64,000 nucleotides of DNA, taken from the NCBI RefSeq assembly GCF_001905095.1, contig NZ_LWLS01000070.1:1-64000 (forward strand), written 5' to 3'. Source of the DNA: Micromonospora sp. CB01531. Lineage in GTDB: Bacteria > Actinomycetota > Actinomycetes > Mycobacteriales > Micromonosporaceae. The notes beneath the pieces were generated by a model. That model was given only the letters and a program-made list of their open reading frames with translations, had not been told where the DNA came from and made no database searches. The first letter of the stretch is position 1. The number at the start of each line of letters is the position of its first letter. The position numbers and the translations under genes are program-made. This document shows positions 1 through 7,353 of the stretch, in pieces.

Positions 1-190
1 CGCCCTGCCGAGTTCCCGGACGCTCACTAAGAGCGGATAGCCTCGTCGGGCAGCCGGCCGGAGCGTCAGTTTGTCTCCGATGACTCTGTCGCGACGCCCG
101 TGCCGTGCGTGAAAATCGGGGGTGGTCGCCCGCCGACGTCGCGTTGCGTTGGTCGTCGTGTTGTCCTGGTAGGTGTTGGAGACTGTGGGG

Positions 191-1006
191 ATGGACGTCT
201 GGTCGGTGCCACCGATGGATACCCGAGGACTGTTCGGCGAAGAGCGTCGCGATCTCCTGTCTCTGCTCGATCGATTGACGGCAGATCAGTGGGCCGAATC
301 CACGCTTGCTGAGGGCTGGACGGTCAAGGACATCGCGTTGCATCTTCTCGACGGCGACCTTGGGCGGCTTTCTCGCGAACGCGACGCAGATACCACCGGA
401 CTGCTTCCGCACGGCGGTCCGGCGGCCACCTTCGCCGCCGCCTTGCATGAGAAGAACCAGCGGTGGCTGGACGCAGCGAGACAGCTGAGCCCTCGGGTCA
501 CTCGGGACTTGCTGGCCTACTCCACCGAGCAACTGCAGGAGTGGACAGCCGAGGCAGATCTGCTCGCACCCACGCGGGTGAGCTGGGCTAGCGATAAGCC
601 CGTGCCAGCGTGGCTCGACCTGGCCCGGGAGTTGACCGAGACGTGGGTACACCACCAGCAGATCCGCGCCGCAATCGGTCGCGAGACCGGCACCGACCGG
701 CTGCCGACGGTCCTCCGCACCTTCGTCTGGGCGTTACCGCACCAATACCGCGTCCCCGCCGAACCTCAAACGACGGTGCTCCTCGACCTCGACATCGGCG
801 GACAATGGAGCCTGGTCGCCGGCAACGAAGGCCGATGGAGCCTTCACGAAGGCGCCATCAGCGATCCGGTCGCTTACATCAGGTTCACGGCCGAGGCCGC
901 TTGGCGATCCTTTACCGGCGCCGCGATACCACGTGGCGGGATCACTTACGCAGGCCCGAGCCAACTCACCGACCCAATGCAGGACGTACGCGGCATCATC
1001 GTCTAA
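191..1006 (+). CDS. maleylpyruvate isomerase family mycothiol-dependent enzyme (MDMPI fold)
   Basis: About 271 residues. The N-terminal half has the DinB/MDMPI look: an acidic and arginine-rich helix (DLLSLLDRLT), then WAESTLAEGWTVKDIALHLL, where the conserved histidine and the following aspartate would form part of the metal site. The C-terminal half resembles the MDMPI C-terminal domain. Members use mycothiol as a thiol cofactor or are uncharacterised thiol-dependent enzymes, so the exact reaction cannot be given. The ATG at 191 is chosen because GGAG lies nine bases upstream; GTG at 173 and ATG at 215 are alternatives. It stands alone: the bases before it hold no complete gene, and the next 370 bases are non-coding. 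Mycothiol use supports an actinomycete host. Family call fairly sure, function unknown. Confidence 0.8.
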   Translation: MDVWSVPPMDTRGLFGEERRDLLSLLDRLTADQWAESTLAEGWTVKDIALHLLDGDLGRLSRERDADTTGLLPHGGPAATFAAALHEKNQRWLDAARQLSPRVTRDLLAYSTEQLQEWTAEADLLAPTRVSWASDKPVPAWLDLARELTETWVHHQQIRAAIGRETGTDRLPTVLRTFVWALPHQYRVPAEPQTTVLLDLDIGGQWSLVAGNEGRWSLHEGAISDPVAYIRFTAEAAWRSFTGAAIPRGGITYAGPSQLTDPMQDVRGIIV

Positions 1007-1161
1007 CGGCTGCTCACACCGAGCCGGATTCGTCTACATGAGGGGCACGTCCCACTGGACGACTGTCAGCTTGGGATTGCCGATCTCCGGCAGGCCACGG
1101 GCTTGACGGGCTGGTCCCGGCAGTCTCGCGTGGTCTTGGCTGGCCCCTGTTGTCCTCGCCC

Positions 1162-1181
1162 AATGGCACGTTAATGGCACG
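1162..1181. repeat. tandem direct repeat AATGGCACG in a gene-free stretch
   Basis: AATGGCACG occurs at 1162-1170 and again at 1173-1181, separated by TT. The surrounding interval 1007-1375 has no supported gene. Two copies may be a regulator site for the downstream membrane gene or chance. Confidence 0.35.
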
Positions 1182-1375
1182 ACGGGTGCTTGCTCCGATC
1201 GCCGGCCGGAAGCGATCGCCGATCCCCGGCTCGCAAAGATCAGAACTGCTGTCAGCCGGTGTCGAACACTGCCGCTAGCCTGGGGCGCCGACGCCGGCCG
1301 GCGTACTCGGTGCAGTTGGTGACCTCGACCGTATCCAGGTGGGGCGGTCAGCGGGCCTGGTGGGGAGTTGAGGCC

Positions 1376-1916
1376 ATGATCCGGCGGAATGACCCGCTCG
1401 CCCTGTTGGCGATCGCCATGGGCACGGCGACCGGCATATTCGTCTGCGTAGCGCCCACCCACCTCCCCTACACCCCCCAAATGCTGCTGCTGTTGTTTCT
1501 TACGCCGATCGGCACGCTTGTGCTGCTCATCTACCTCGCGGGGCCGGCTGCCTTCGTGGCGGTAACCCGCTCGCATGTCGTCGTGGGCAGCCCGCTCGTC
1601 AAATACAGCATTCCACGGTCACTGGTCGACGGAGTCCGGATCGATGGGTTCAGCATCGAGCTGCAGGTCTCCGGGCACTCGCCCATCCCGATTGCCGCAC
1701 TGACCCCGGGCGTAGGCGGTCACAACCGGGGTGCTTCCGGGCGGGTACCGAACGCGCTTGAGAAGGATCGCGACACTCTTGGAATACACGCCGGCGACGC
1801 TCGTAGCCGGCACGATGGTGCGCCGGTACCGGTATGTACACCTCGTCCTCCTGGCGGTGGACGTGCTGGCTCTGGTCGGGATGGTGCTCTACATCAGCAC
1901 ATTCACCAGTACGTAG
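1376..1916 (+). pseudogene. frameshifted small membrane protein (PH-like) gene
   Basis: Reading from ATG 1376 gives MIRRNDPLALLAIAMGTATG followed by two hydrophobic segments (about residues 7-25 and 37-60) and a polar stretch ending SHSPIPIAALTP-like near 1710. After that the frame degenerates into arginine/glycine-rich sequence. A second frame opening at 1716 gives GYRTRLRRIATLLEYTPATL and then a third transmembrane helix (HLVLLAVDVLALVGMVLYIS) ending at a stop at 1914-1916. The two halves fit one protein of about 180 residues with a frame change between 1710 and 1731. It could be real decay or a sequencing error. The layout (two helices, small beta-rich PH-like domain, last helix) is common among uncharacterised actinobacterial membrane proteins. 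Confidence 0.55.
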
Positions 1917-2119
1917 GACCGAACCGGCTCACGGGCGGGCCGGGTACACCCAGAGAAACATCAGCCCCGGACGGGCTGGTGAGGCGGATCTCTTCGTCGG
2001 GCAGTCGCAGACCGTCCAGCCTCCCGGGCCGGGGACAAGGTGGAGCGCCCTAACGGACGAATCCGGCCGCTGCCCTTTTCTGTCCCAGCCATCACGCGCG
2101 GCTTGCGGGGTCTTGGTGG

Positions 2120-2386
2120 TTGTCTCTGGGCAAGCCGGCCGACGCCATCACAGCCTTGAAGGAGGCTCGACAACTCATCGCCGCACGCCGCAAGTCGACC
2201 GCCGTCGTCCTCGGCAATCTCGCCCTTGCCGGCATCCTTCGTCGTGACGTCGATGCCGCCACGTCCTACCTGCACCAGGCCATCGAGGTCAGCGACGCCC
2301 TCGACAACGCGCTGATGGAATCCACCATCGGCCTCTACAAGACCGAACTGATCACGCCCAGGCGGCCGGGCCTGACCCGACTTTGA
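2120..2386 (+). pseudogene. C-terminal TPR fragment of a transcriptional regulator
   Basis: An open frame of 88 codons from a TTG at 2120 encodes helical repeats (AITALKEARQLIAARRKSTA; NLALAGILRRDVDAATSYLH; IEVSDALDNALMESTIGLYK). This is typical of the C-terminal tetratricopeptide region of actinobacterial XRE-TPR or AfsR-type regulators. No DNA-binding domain or upstream TPR array is present, so it is most likely the 3' end of a deleted gene. The last dozen residues no longer look like TPR. Identification rests on repeat pattern only. Confidence 0.45.
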
Positions 2387-2562
2387 ACTGGCTCCGTGCC
2401 CTCATGTGGACCCGTCGACCGGGTTGGTGGGGACACCACCTGCTCCTCGACGCCGGTTTCCGGGACGTCACCGTCGAAGCGCACACCGGCGCCTTCACCG
2501 AGCGCGGCGGACGGCTGTTCGTGGCGTTTCCGATGTTCGTCGCCGCCGCCCGCCGGGCTTGA
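2377..2562 (+). pseudogene. C-terminal remnant of a class I SAM-dependent methyltransferase
   Basis: Open between stops at 2374 and 2560 in the frame of codon 2404. The translation contains WWGHHLLLDAGFRDVTVEAH, then RGGRLFVAFPMFVAAARRA before TGA. The pattern 'LLxxAGFxxVxVEA...FVAFPxFxAAAR' is the usual end of a methyltransferase of the methyltransf_11/25 type: the last strand-helix motif and C-terminal beta strand. The SAM-binding part is absent. It overlaps the tail of the TPR fragment in another frame, consistent with deletion junctions in a degrading region. Confidence 0.5.
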
Positions 2563-2982
2563 TCGCCACCTGGCCCGCGGATGCGACAGCGCCGTGGCCC
2601 CGGGCCTCCCTGCCAGCTGATCTATGGATGCGGAAGACGCAGCCGCGTGAGACGAGCCTGATCCCCGCTGGCCCCATCCGGCGGCAGTATGGGCGGTCAC
2701 ACCACTACGTGAGGTGTCTGCCGCCCGATTCGCGCACCCACCATCGCCTGGTAGTGCGGGCACGCGGTGAAGTCGTCGTGCTCGCACTACCAGGCCACCC
2801 TCGATGAACCGCAGAGGGTCCCGCAAGCGTCGATACGCGCGACGAGCTCGTCGCGATGGCGTCGCAGGATCTCCCGCCGCCCTGCCGACGCGGCGACGTC
2901 ATCGTGTAGCGCGGAGCCGCATCCGAGCCGTGGCACGAGTCCTACCGCCACACTACGGTGGCGGAGTAGCCGGTCCGCCAGG
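2563..2982. other. gene-free interval with one strong inverted repeat
   Basis: About 420 bases between decayed rightward genes and the stop codon of the leftward ABC operon. Frames are interrupted or have shadow-type composition, and no start with a ribosome site was found. The only clear structure is the inverted repeat at 2746-2795. Confidence 0.5.
2746..2795. repeat. 19-bp inverted repeat (18 of 19 paired), 12-nt loop
   Basis: The left arm GCCTGGTAGTGCGGGCACG (2746-2764) is matched by the reverse complement of 2777-2795 with one mismatch. The loop is 2765-2776. There is no T-run on either side. It lies 190 bases downstream of the leftward operon's last stop, so it could act as a factor-dependent or I-shaped terminator. 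It could also be the end of a lost mobile element. Confidence 0.6.
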
Positions 2983-3936
2983 TCAGTGGCTGAGGTGGCA
3001 GGCCACGCGGGCGCCCGACGGATGGGCGTCGAGGGCTGGCTCGACCCGGGCGCAGATCTCCTGTGCCATCGGGCACCGGGTCCGGAATCGGCAGCCCGAC
3101 GGTGGGGTCAGCGGGCTGGGCACCTCACCGGAGAGCACGATGCGCTGTCGCTCACGGCCCGGCACCGCAGAAAGCAGGGCCCGGGTGTACGGGTGCAGCG
3201 GGTTGGTCCGGATCTGCCGAGCGGTGCCCACCTCGACGACCCTGCCGAGATACATCACTGCCACCCGGTCGGACATGTAGTCCACCACCGCCAGGTCGTG
3301 CGCGACGAAGAGGTAGGTGAGGGAGAACTGCTGCCGTAGGGCGGCCAACAGGTTGAGCACCTGCGACTGGACGGAGACGTCCAACGCGGAGACGGGCTCA
3401 TCGGCGACGATCAGCTTTGGCCGCAGCACCAACGCCCGGGCGATACCGATCCGCTGCCGCTGGCCGCCGGAGAACTCGTGCGGGAACCGGCCGGCCGCCG
3501 ACGCGTCCAGACCGACCGCTGCCAGGATCTCCTTTATTCGATGGTCGCGTTCGGCGCGGCTGCGTACCCCGTTGGCGTGCAGGCCTTCTCCCACGATGTC
3601 CCCGACGTGCATGCGTGGATTCAGCGAGCCCACCGGATCCTGGAAGATGATCTGCAGGTCCCGGCGGATGGCCTTCATCCGTCGGGCGTCCAGTGTGGCC
3701 ACGTCGATCCCATCGAAGATCACCTGCCCCGCGGTCGGTTCGATCAGCCGCAGGATGGACCGGCCGAGCGTGGACTTGCCGCAGCCGGACTCACCGACCA
3801 GGCCCAGGGTCTCTCCCGGCATGATGTCCAGGTCCACTCCATCCACGGCCCGGATCTGGCCGACGGTCCGGCGCAGCGCGCCGGCCCGGACCGGGAAGTG
3901 TGTCTTCAGGCCCCGGACCGAAAGCAACGCGGTCAC
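2983..3936 (-). CDS. peptide/nickel-type ABC transporter ATP-binding subunit (DppF/OppF type)
   Basis: 317 residues. It hydrolyses ATP to drive uptake through the paired permeases. Walker A is GESGCGKST at residues 48-56, the Q-loop region is QIIFQDPVGSLNPR, the signature is FSGGQRQRIGIARAL, Walker B is LIVADEPVSALD and the switch histidine is in VAHDL. The C-terminal oligopeptide-transporter motif with spaced cysteines (CRFRTRCPMAQEIC) is present. It is the last gene of the leftward operon, and its ATG overlaps the previous stop by four bases. Its solute-binding lipoprotein is probably the gene at 24280, controlled by a similar operator. Substrate not determinable: this family also imports non-peptides. 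Confidence 0.93.
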   Translation of the reverse strand: MTALLSVRGLKTHFPVRAGALRRTVGQIRAVDGVDLDIMPGETLGLVGESGCGKSTLGRSILRLIEPTAGQVIFDGIDVATLDARRMKAIRRDLQIIFQDPVGSLNPRMHVGDIVGEGLHANGVRSRAERDHRIKEILAAVGLDASAAGRFPHEFSGGQRQRIGIARALVLRPKLIVADEPVSALDVSVQSQVLNLLAALRQQFSLTYLFVAHDLAVVDYMSDRVAVMYLGRVVEVGTARQIRTNPLHPYTRALLSAVPGRERQRIVLSGEVPSPLTPPSGCRFRTRCPMAQEICARVEPALDAHPSGARVACHLSH

Positions 3937-4958
3937 CGGTTCACCTCCCCGGCTGCAGCGGTGCGGGTGGCCGAACCGGTGCCGATTGACCGGTCAACCG
4001 GGAGCCAGCAGCGGGTCTGATGCCGCCCGACGGTGGCCGTTGGCGGCGGTTCCGCACAGCGTTCGTGGGCATACCGGCAGCGGGCGGCGAACCGGCAGCC
4101 GGCGGGCCATTCCAGCGGGCTGGGCACCACGCCGGGGATCACCCGCAGCGGCTCGTCCCGGCTCATCCCGAGCACCGGTACGGCGTGCAGCAGCGCCTCG
4201 GTGTAGGGGTGCCTCGGGTTGGTCAGGACCTCCTCAGCGATACCCGACTCAACGATCTGACCGGCGTACATCACCGCCACGTCGTCGGCCATCTCCGCGA
4301 CCACCCCGAGGTCATGTGTGATCATCATGATCGCCATGCCCATCTTCTTCTGCAGGTCACGCATCAGCTCCAGAATCTGGGCCTGGATGGTCACGTCGAG
4401 CGCGGTGGTGGGCTCGTCGGCGACCAGCAGCTTCGGGTGCGAGCTCAGCGCGATCGAGATCATCACGCGTTGCCGCATGCCCCCGGAGAGATGGTGCGGG
4501 TAATCCCACAGCCGGCGTTCCGGGGACGGGATGCCGACCAGGGCCATCAGTTCCACCGCCCGGTTGAGGGCCGCCTTCCGGCTGACCGGCTGGTGCGCCC
4601 GGATCGCCTCGACGATCTGGTGGCCTACCGGGTAGACCGGGTCGAGGGAGGTCATCGGTTCCTGGAAGATCATGCTGAGATCTCGGCCCCGAATCCGGCG
4701 GTGCTCGCGGTCGCTGAGCCCGACCAGTTCCTGGCCGTCGAACCGGATCCGACTGCCGGGCTGGATCTCGCCGGGCGCCTCGATCAGTCCCATCACCGAC
4801 AGCGCCGTCGCGCTCTTGCCGCTGCCGGACTCGCCGACCACGCAGAGCGTACGGCCGGCTCGCACGGTCAGGTCCACGCCGTCCACCGCCCGGTAGACGC
4901 CGCGGATGGTGTGAAAATACGTCCGGAGATCACGGATCTCCAGTACGGGTTCCGTCAT
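3933..4958 (-). CDS. peptide/nickel-type ABC transporter ATP-binding subunit (DppD/OppD type)
   Basis: 341 residues, the second ATPase of the transporter. It has Walker A GESGSGKSA, MIFQEPMTSLDPVYPVG, signature LSGGMRQRVMISIAL, Walker B LLVADEPTTALDV and a C-terminal CRFAARCRYAHERC segment. The frame stays open far upstream, but ATG 4958 is chosen because it gives the standard N-terminus (MTEPVLEIRDLRTYF) and a 4-nt overlap with the DppC-like stop at 4955. The order D then F matches the classic dppBCDF layout. It is membrane-associated on the cytoplasmic face. Confidence 0.93.
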   Translation of the reverse strand: MTEPVLEIRDLRTYFHTIRGVYRAVDGVDLTVRAGRTLCVVGESGSGKSATALSVMGLIEAPGEIQPGSRIRFDGQELVGLSDREHRRIRGRDLSMIFQEPMTSLDPVYPVGHQIVEAIRAHQPVSRKAALNRAVELMALVGIPSPERRLWDYPHHLSGGMRQRVMISIALSSHPKLLVADEPTTALDVTIQAQILELMRDLQKKMGMAIMMITHDLGVVAEMADDVAVMYAGQIVESGIAEEVLTNPRHPYTEALLHAVPVLGMSRDEPLRVIPGVVPSPLEWPAGCRFAARCRYAHERCAEPPPTATVGRHQTRCWLPVDRSIGTGSATRTAAAGEVNR

Positions 4959-5881
4959 GTCCGCCTCCGACGCGGGATCTTGATCCGGGAACGCAACCGG
5001 GGGTCGAGCACGTCGCGCGCGCCGTCGCCGAGCAGATTCACCGCGAGGATCACCAGCACGATGCAGAGCCCGGGGTAGGTGACCAGGGCCGGATTGCTGA
5101 AGATGAAGTCGCGGGACTCGCCGAGCATGGTGCCCCACTCCGGGGTGGGCTGACGGACCCCGAGGCCGAGGAAGCCTAGCCCGGCGGCGGTGAGGACGGC
5201 GCTGCCAAGCTCCAGCGGTGTCTGCACGATCACCGGGGTCATCGAGTTGGGTAGCACGTGCCGCCAGAGGATCCGCCCCCGACTCACCCCGAGCGCGAGC
5301 GCGGCCTCGACGAACGGCCGTTCCCGGACGCTGAGCACCTGTGCCCGTATCAGCCGGACGAACCGGGGGAACGAGGTGAGCGCCACCCCGATGATCAGGT
5401 TACGCAGGCCGGGCCCGAGCACCGCGACCAACGCGAGGGCCAGCAGGAAGCTCGGGAAGGCCAGCACCACGTCGACCAGCCGCTGGACCACCAGGTCGAC
5501 CCAACCCCGGTAGAACCCGGAGAGCGCACCGAGCGGCAGGCCGACCAGGACTCCGGTGGCAACCGCACCCAGGCCGATGATGATGGTGTACCGGGCTCCG
5601 AGGACCAGCCGGACCAGCTCATCGCGGCCCAACTGGTCGGTGCCCAGCCAGTGCGCTGCGCTCGGCGGTTGGAGACTGGCGGCCAGGTTCTGGTAGGCCA
5701 TGTCGCTGGACGGGCTGCCGCCGGTCAGCCAGGGGCCGAGCACCACCAGCGCCAGGATCAGGCCGAGCAGGATCAGCCCGAGTCGGCTGCTGCGGTGCCG
5801 CCACAGCCGGCGGAGCAGCCGGTCCGGCCGCGCGCTGCGCGGGACGGGAATGGATACTGGGTCGACAACAGCATCAGTCAT
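4955..5881 (-). CDS. ABC transporter permease (DppC type)
   Basis: 308 residues. An arginine-rich cytoplasmic N-terminus precedes a first helix (LGLILLGLILALVVLGPWLT). The DppC/OppC hallmark AHWLGTDQLGRDELVRLVLG follows, then further helices and the coupling-helix region (LGVSRGRILWRHVLPNSMTP, EAA loop). The C-terminal helix runs into NLLGDGARDVLDPRLR. It forms the inner-membrane channel with the DppB-type subunit, and its stop overlaps the next start by four bases. Confidence 0.92.
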   Translation of the reverse strand: MTDAVVDPVSIPVPRSARPDRLLRRLWRHRSSRLGLILLGLILALVVLGPWLTGGSPSSDMAYQNLAASLQPPSAAHWLGTDQLGRDELVRLVLGARYTIIIGLGAVATGVLVGLPLGALSGFYRGWVDLVVQRLVDVVLAFPSFLLALALVAVLGPGLRNLIIGVALTSFPRFVRLIRAQVLSVRERPFVEAALALGVSRGRILWRHVLPNSMTPVIVQTPLELGSAVLTAAGLGFLGLGVRQPTPEWGTMLGESRDFIFSNPALVTYPGLCIVLVILAVNLLGDGARDVLDPRLRSRIKIPRRRRT

Positions 5882-6794
5882 AGCGGATCCGGGGGTCGGC
5901 GTAGGCGTACAGGATGTCGGTCAGCAGGTTGACCAGGATGAGGGCCGCCGCGAAGACGAAGACGGTGCCCTGAACGGTGGCGAAGTCCCGGGCGCTGATC
6001 GAGTCGATGAGCAGACGCCCCAGGCCGGGCCAGGCGAAGATGGTCTCGGTGAGCACCGCCCCGCCGAGGAGCTGACCGAACTGGAGCCCGACCACCGTCA
6101 TGATCGGCAGGGCGGCGTTGCGTAGCCCGTGCCGGATGACCAAGGCGCTCCGGCTGATGCCCTTGGCCCGGACGCTGCGGATGAAGTCCAGCTCCATCGT
6201 CTCCACCATTGCCGACCGGGTCTGCCGGGAGATGAAGCCGACAGCGAAGAACGACAGTGCCACGGTGGGCAGCACGACGCTTGCCCAGGAGTCGGAACCA
6301 CCGGCGGGCAGCCAGCCGAGTTGGACCGAGAACAGCATGATCAGCAACAGCCCGACCCAGTACACCGGCATCGAAACACCGAACACGGAGACCCCGGAGA
6401 GGATCAGGTCGACCACGCTGTCCCGGCGCAGTGCGGCGAGCACGCCGAGTGTGCAGCCGACAACCACCGCGACCACGATCGCCAGTACGGCCAGCGTGAC
6501 CGTGGCCTGCGCCCGGGCGGCGATCTCGTCGATCACCGGGGTGCCGGTGCGGGCCGAGACCATCAGGTCGCCCTGCATCAGGCGGGTGATGTACTCGACG
6601 TACTGGCTCCAGATGCTGCCACCCAGTCCCAACTGCTGACGCAGCCGTTCAACGTCCTCGGCGGTCGCCTGCGGGCCGGCCATCACCCGGGCCGGATCGC
6701 CGGGGATGATCCGCATGAGCAGGAAGCTCACCGTGGCCACCCCGAACAAGGTCGGCACCGCGATCAGCAGGCGCCGGGCGACATAGCTCAGCAT
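5874..6794 (-). CDS. ABC transporter permease (DppB type)
   Basis: 306 residues from ATG 6794. The start MLSYVARRLLIAVPTLFGVA and the motif RIIPGDPARVMAGPQA are diagnostic of DppB/OppB. Six hydrophobic segments, the EAA-type loop (RAKGISRSALVIRHGLRNAA) and the end LLTDILYAYADPRIRYD agree. The open frame runs further upstream to 6947 but would then overlap the OsmC gene, so the internal ATG is preferred. A 43-base gap separates it from the OsmC gene, the largest gap in this operon. It overlaps the DppC-type gene by eight bases. Confidence 0.92.
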   Translation of the reverse strand: MLSYVARRLLIAVPTLFGVATVSFLLMRIIPGDPARVMAGPQATAEDVERLRQQLGLGGSIWSQYVEYITRLMQGDLMVSARTGTPVIDEIAARAQATVTLAVLAIVVAVVVGCTLGVLAALRRDSVVDLILSGVSVFGVSMPVYWVGLLLIMLFSVQLGWLPAGGSDSWASVVLPTVALSFFAVGFISRQTRSAMVETMELDFIRSVRAKGISRSALVIRHGLRNAALPIMTVVGLQFGQLLGGAVLTETIFAWPGLGRLLIDSISARDFATVQGTVFVFAAALILVNLLTDILYAYADPRIRYD

Positions 6795-6837
6795 CGGCAC
6801 GCCTCTCGTCCACGGTTGGAGGTGGATCGACCGCCGG

Positions 6838-7353
6838 TCACTCCCGGATGGTCCATACCGACTCGACCGGTACGCCCGCGTCCCGTAGCAGGGTGTGCAT
6901 CGGGCAGAGCCGGTGTACTTCGTGCTTGAAGTGCTCCAGCCGCTCACCGTGCTCGGTGGTGACGAGTTCGACCCGCTGCACCACCTTTTGGTAGTGATCG
7001 GCGATCGGCACGACCTGTGAGTACTTCAACCCGGTGCGCTTCATCTCGATCCGTCGAATGTCGATCCAGCCGTCGGCCTCGAAGGTCACCCCCTGGAGGT
7101 CGAACTTCATTTCCCGACGGAGGACGTACATGATCATGGCGGTGCAGGAGTTCAGTGCCGCGAGGGTGGCCTCCAGGGCGGTCGGACCGGAGTTCTTGCC
7201 TCCGAGGTCGACGGGTTCGTCGAGGTAGATCGGGGGCAGGTCGCGGATGTGGTTGACCGACTGGTACCGGCCCAGGTACTCGGTGCGGACAGTGATCGGT
7301 TGGATCCGCTCGTCGCCCTGGACATCGTTCGCGGCGGTGTCGATATCGCTCAT
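6838..7353 (-). CDS. OsmC/Ohr family protein
   Basis: 171 residues. The two conserved cysteine-bearing segments are LNSCTAMIMYVL (about residue 90) and HRLCPMHTLLRDAG (near 150), and the central GGKNSGPTALEATLAAL matches OsmC proteins. Members reduce organic hydroperoxides or act as uncharacterised thiol enzymes. Its ATG overlaps the molybdoenzyme stop by four bases, so the two are probably coupled. A role in handling a sulfur or peroxide by-product of the molybdoenzyme is a guess. The Ohr-type arginine is not obvious, so the activity is uncertain. Confidence 0.88.
   Translation of the reverse strand: MSDIDTAANDVQGDERIQPITVRTEYLGRYQSVNHIRDLPPIYLDEPVDLGGKNSGPTALEATLAALNSCTAMIMYVLRREMKFDLQGVTFEADGWIDIRRIEMKRTGLKYSQVVPIADHYQKVVQRVELVTTEHGERLEHFKHEVHRLCPMHTLLRDAGVPVESVWTIRE

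Noticed and set aside
1..30. Possible C-terminal codons of a gene ending TAA at 28-30
   Set aside because: Only nine codons are visible, too few to support a gene.
2406..2807. 133-codon plus-strand frame over the methyltransferase remnant
   Set aside because: The neighbouring frame reads a recognisable methyltransferase tail; this frame is Arg/Pro-rich without pattern.
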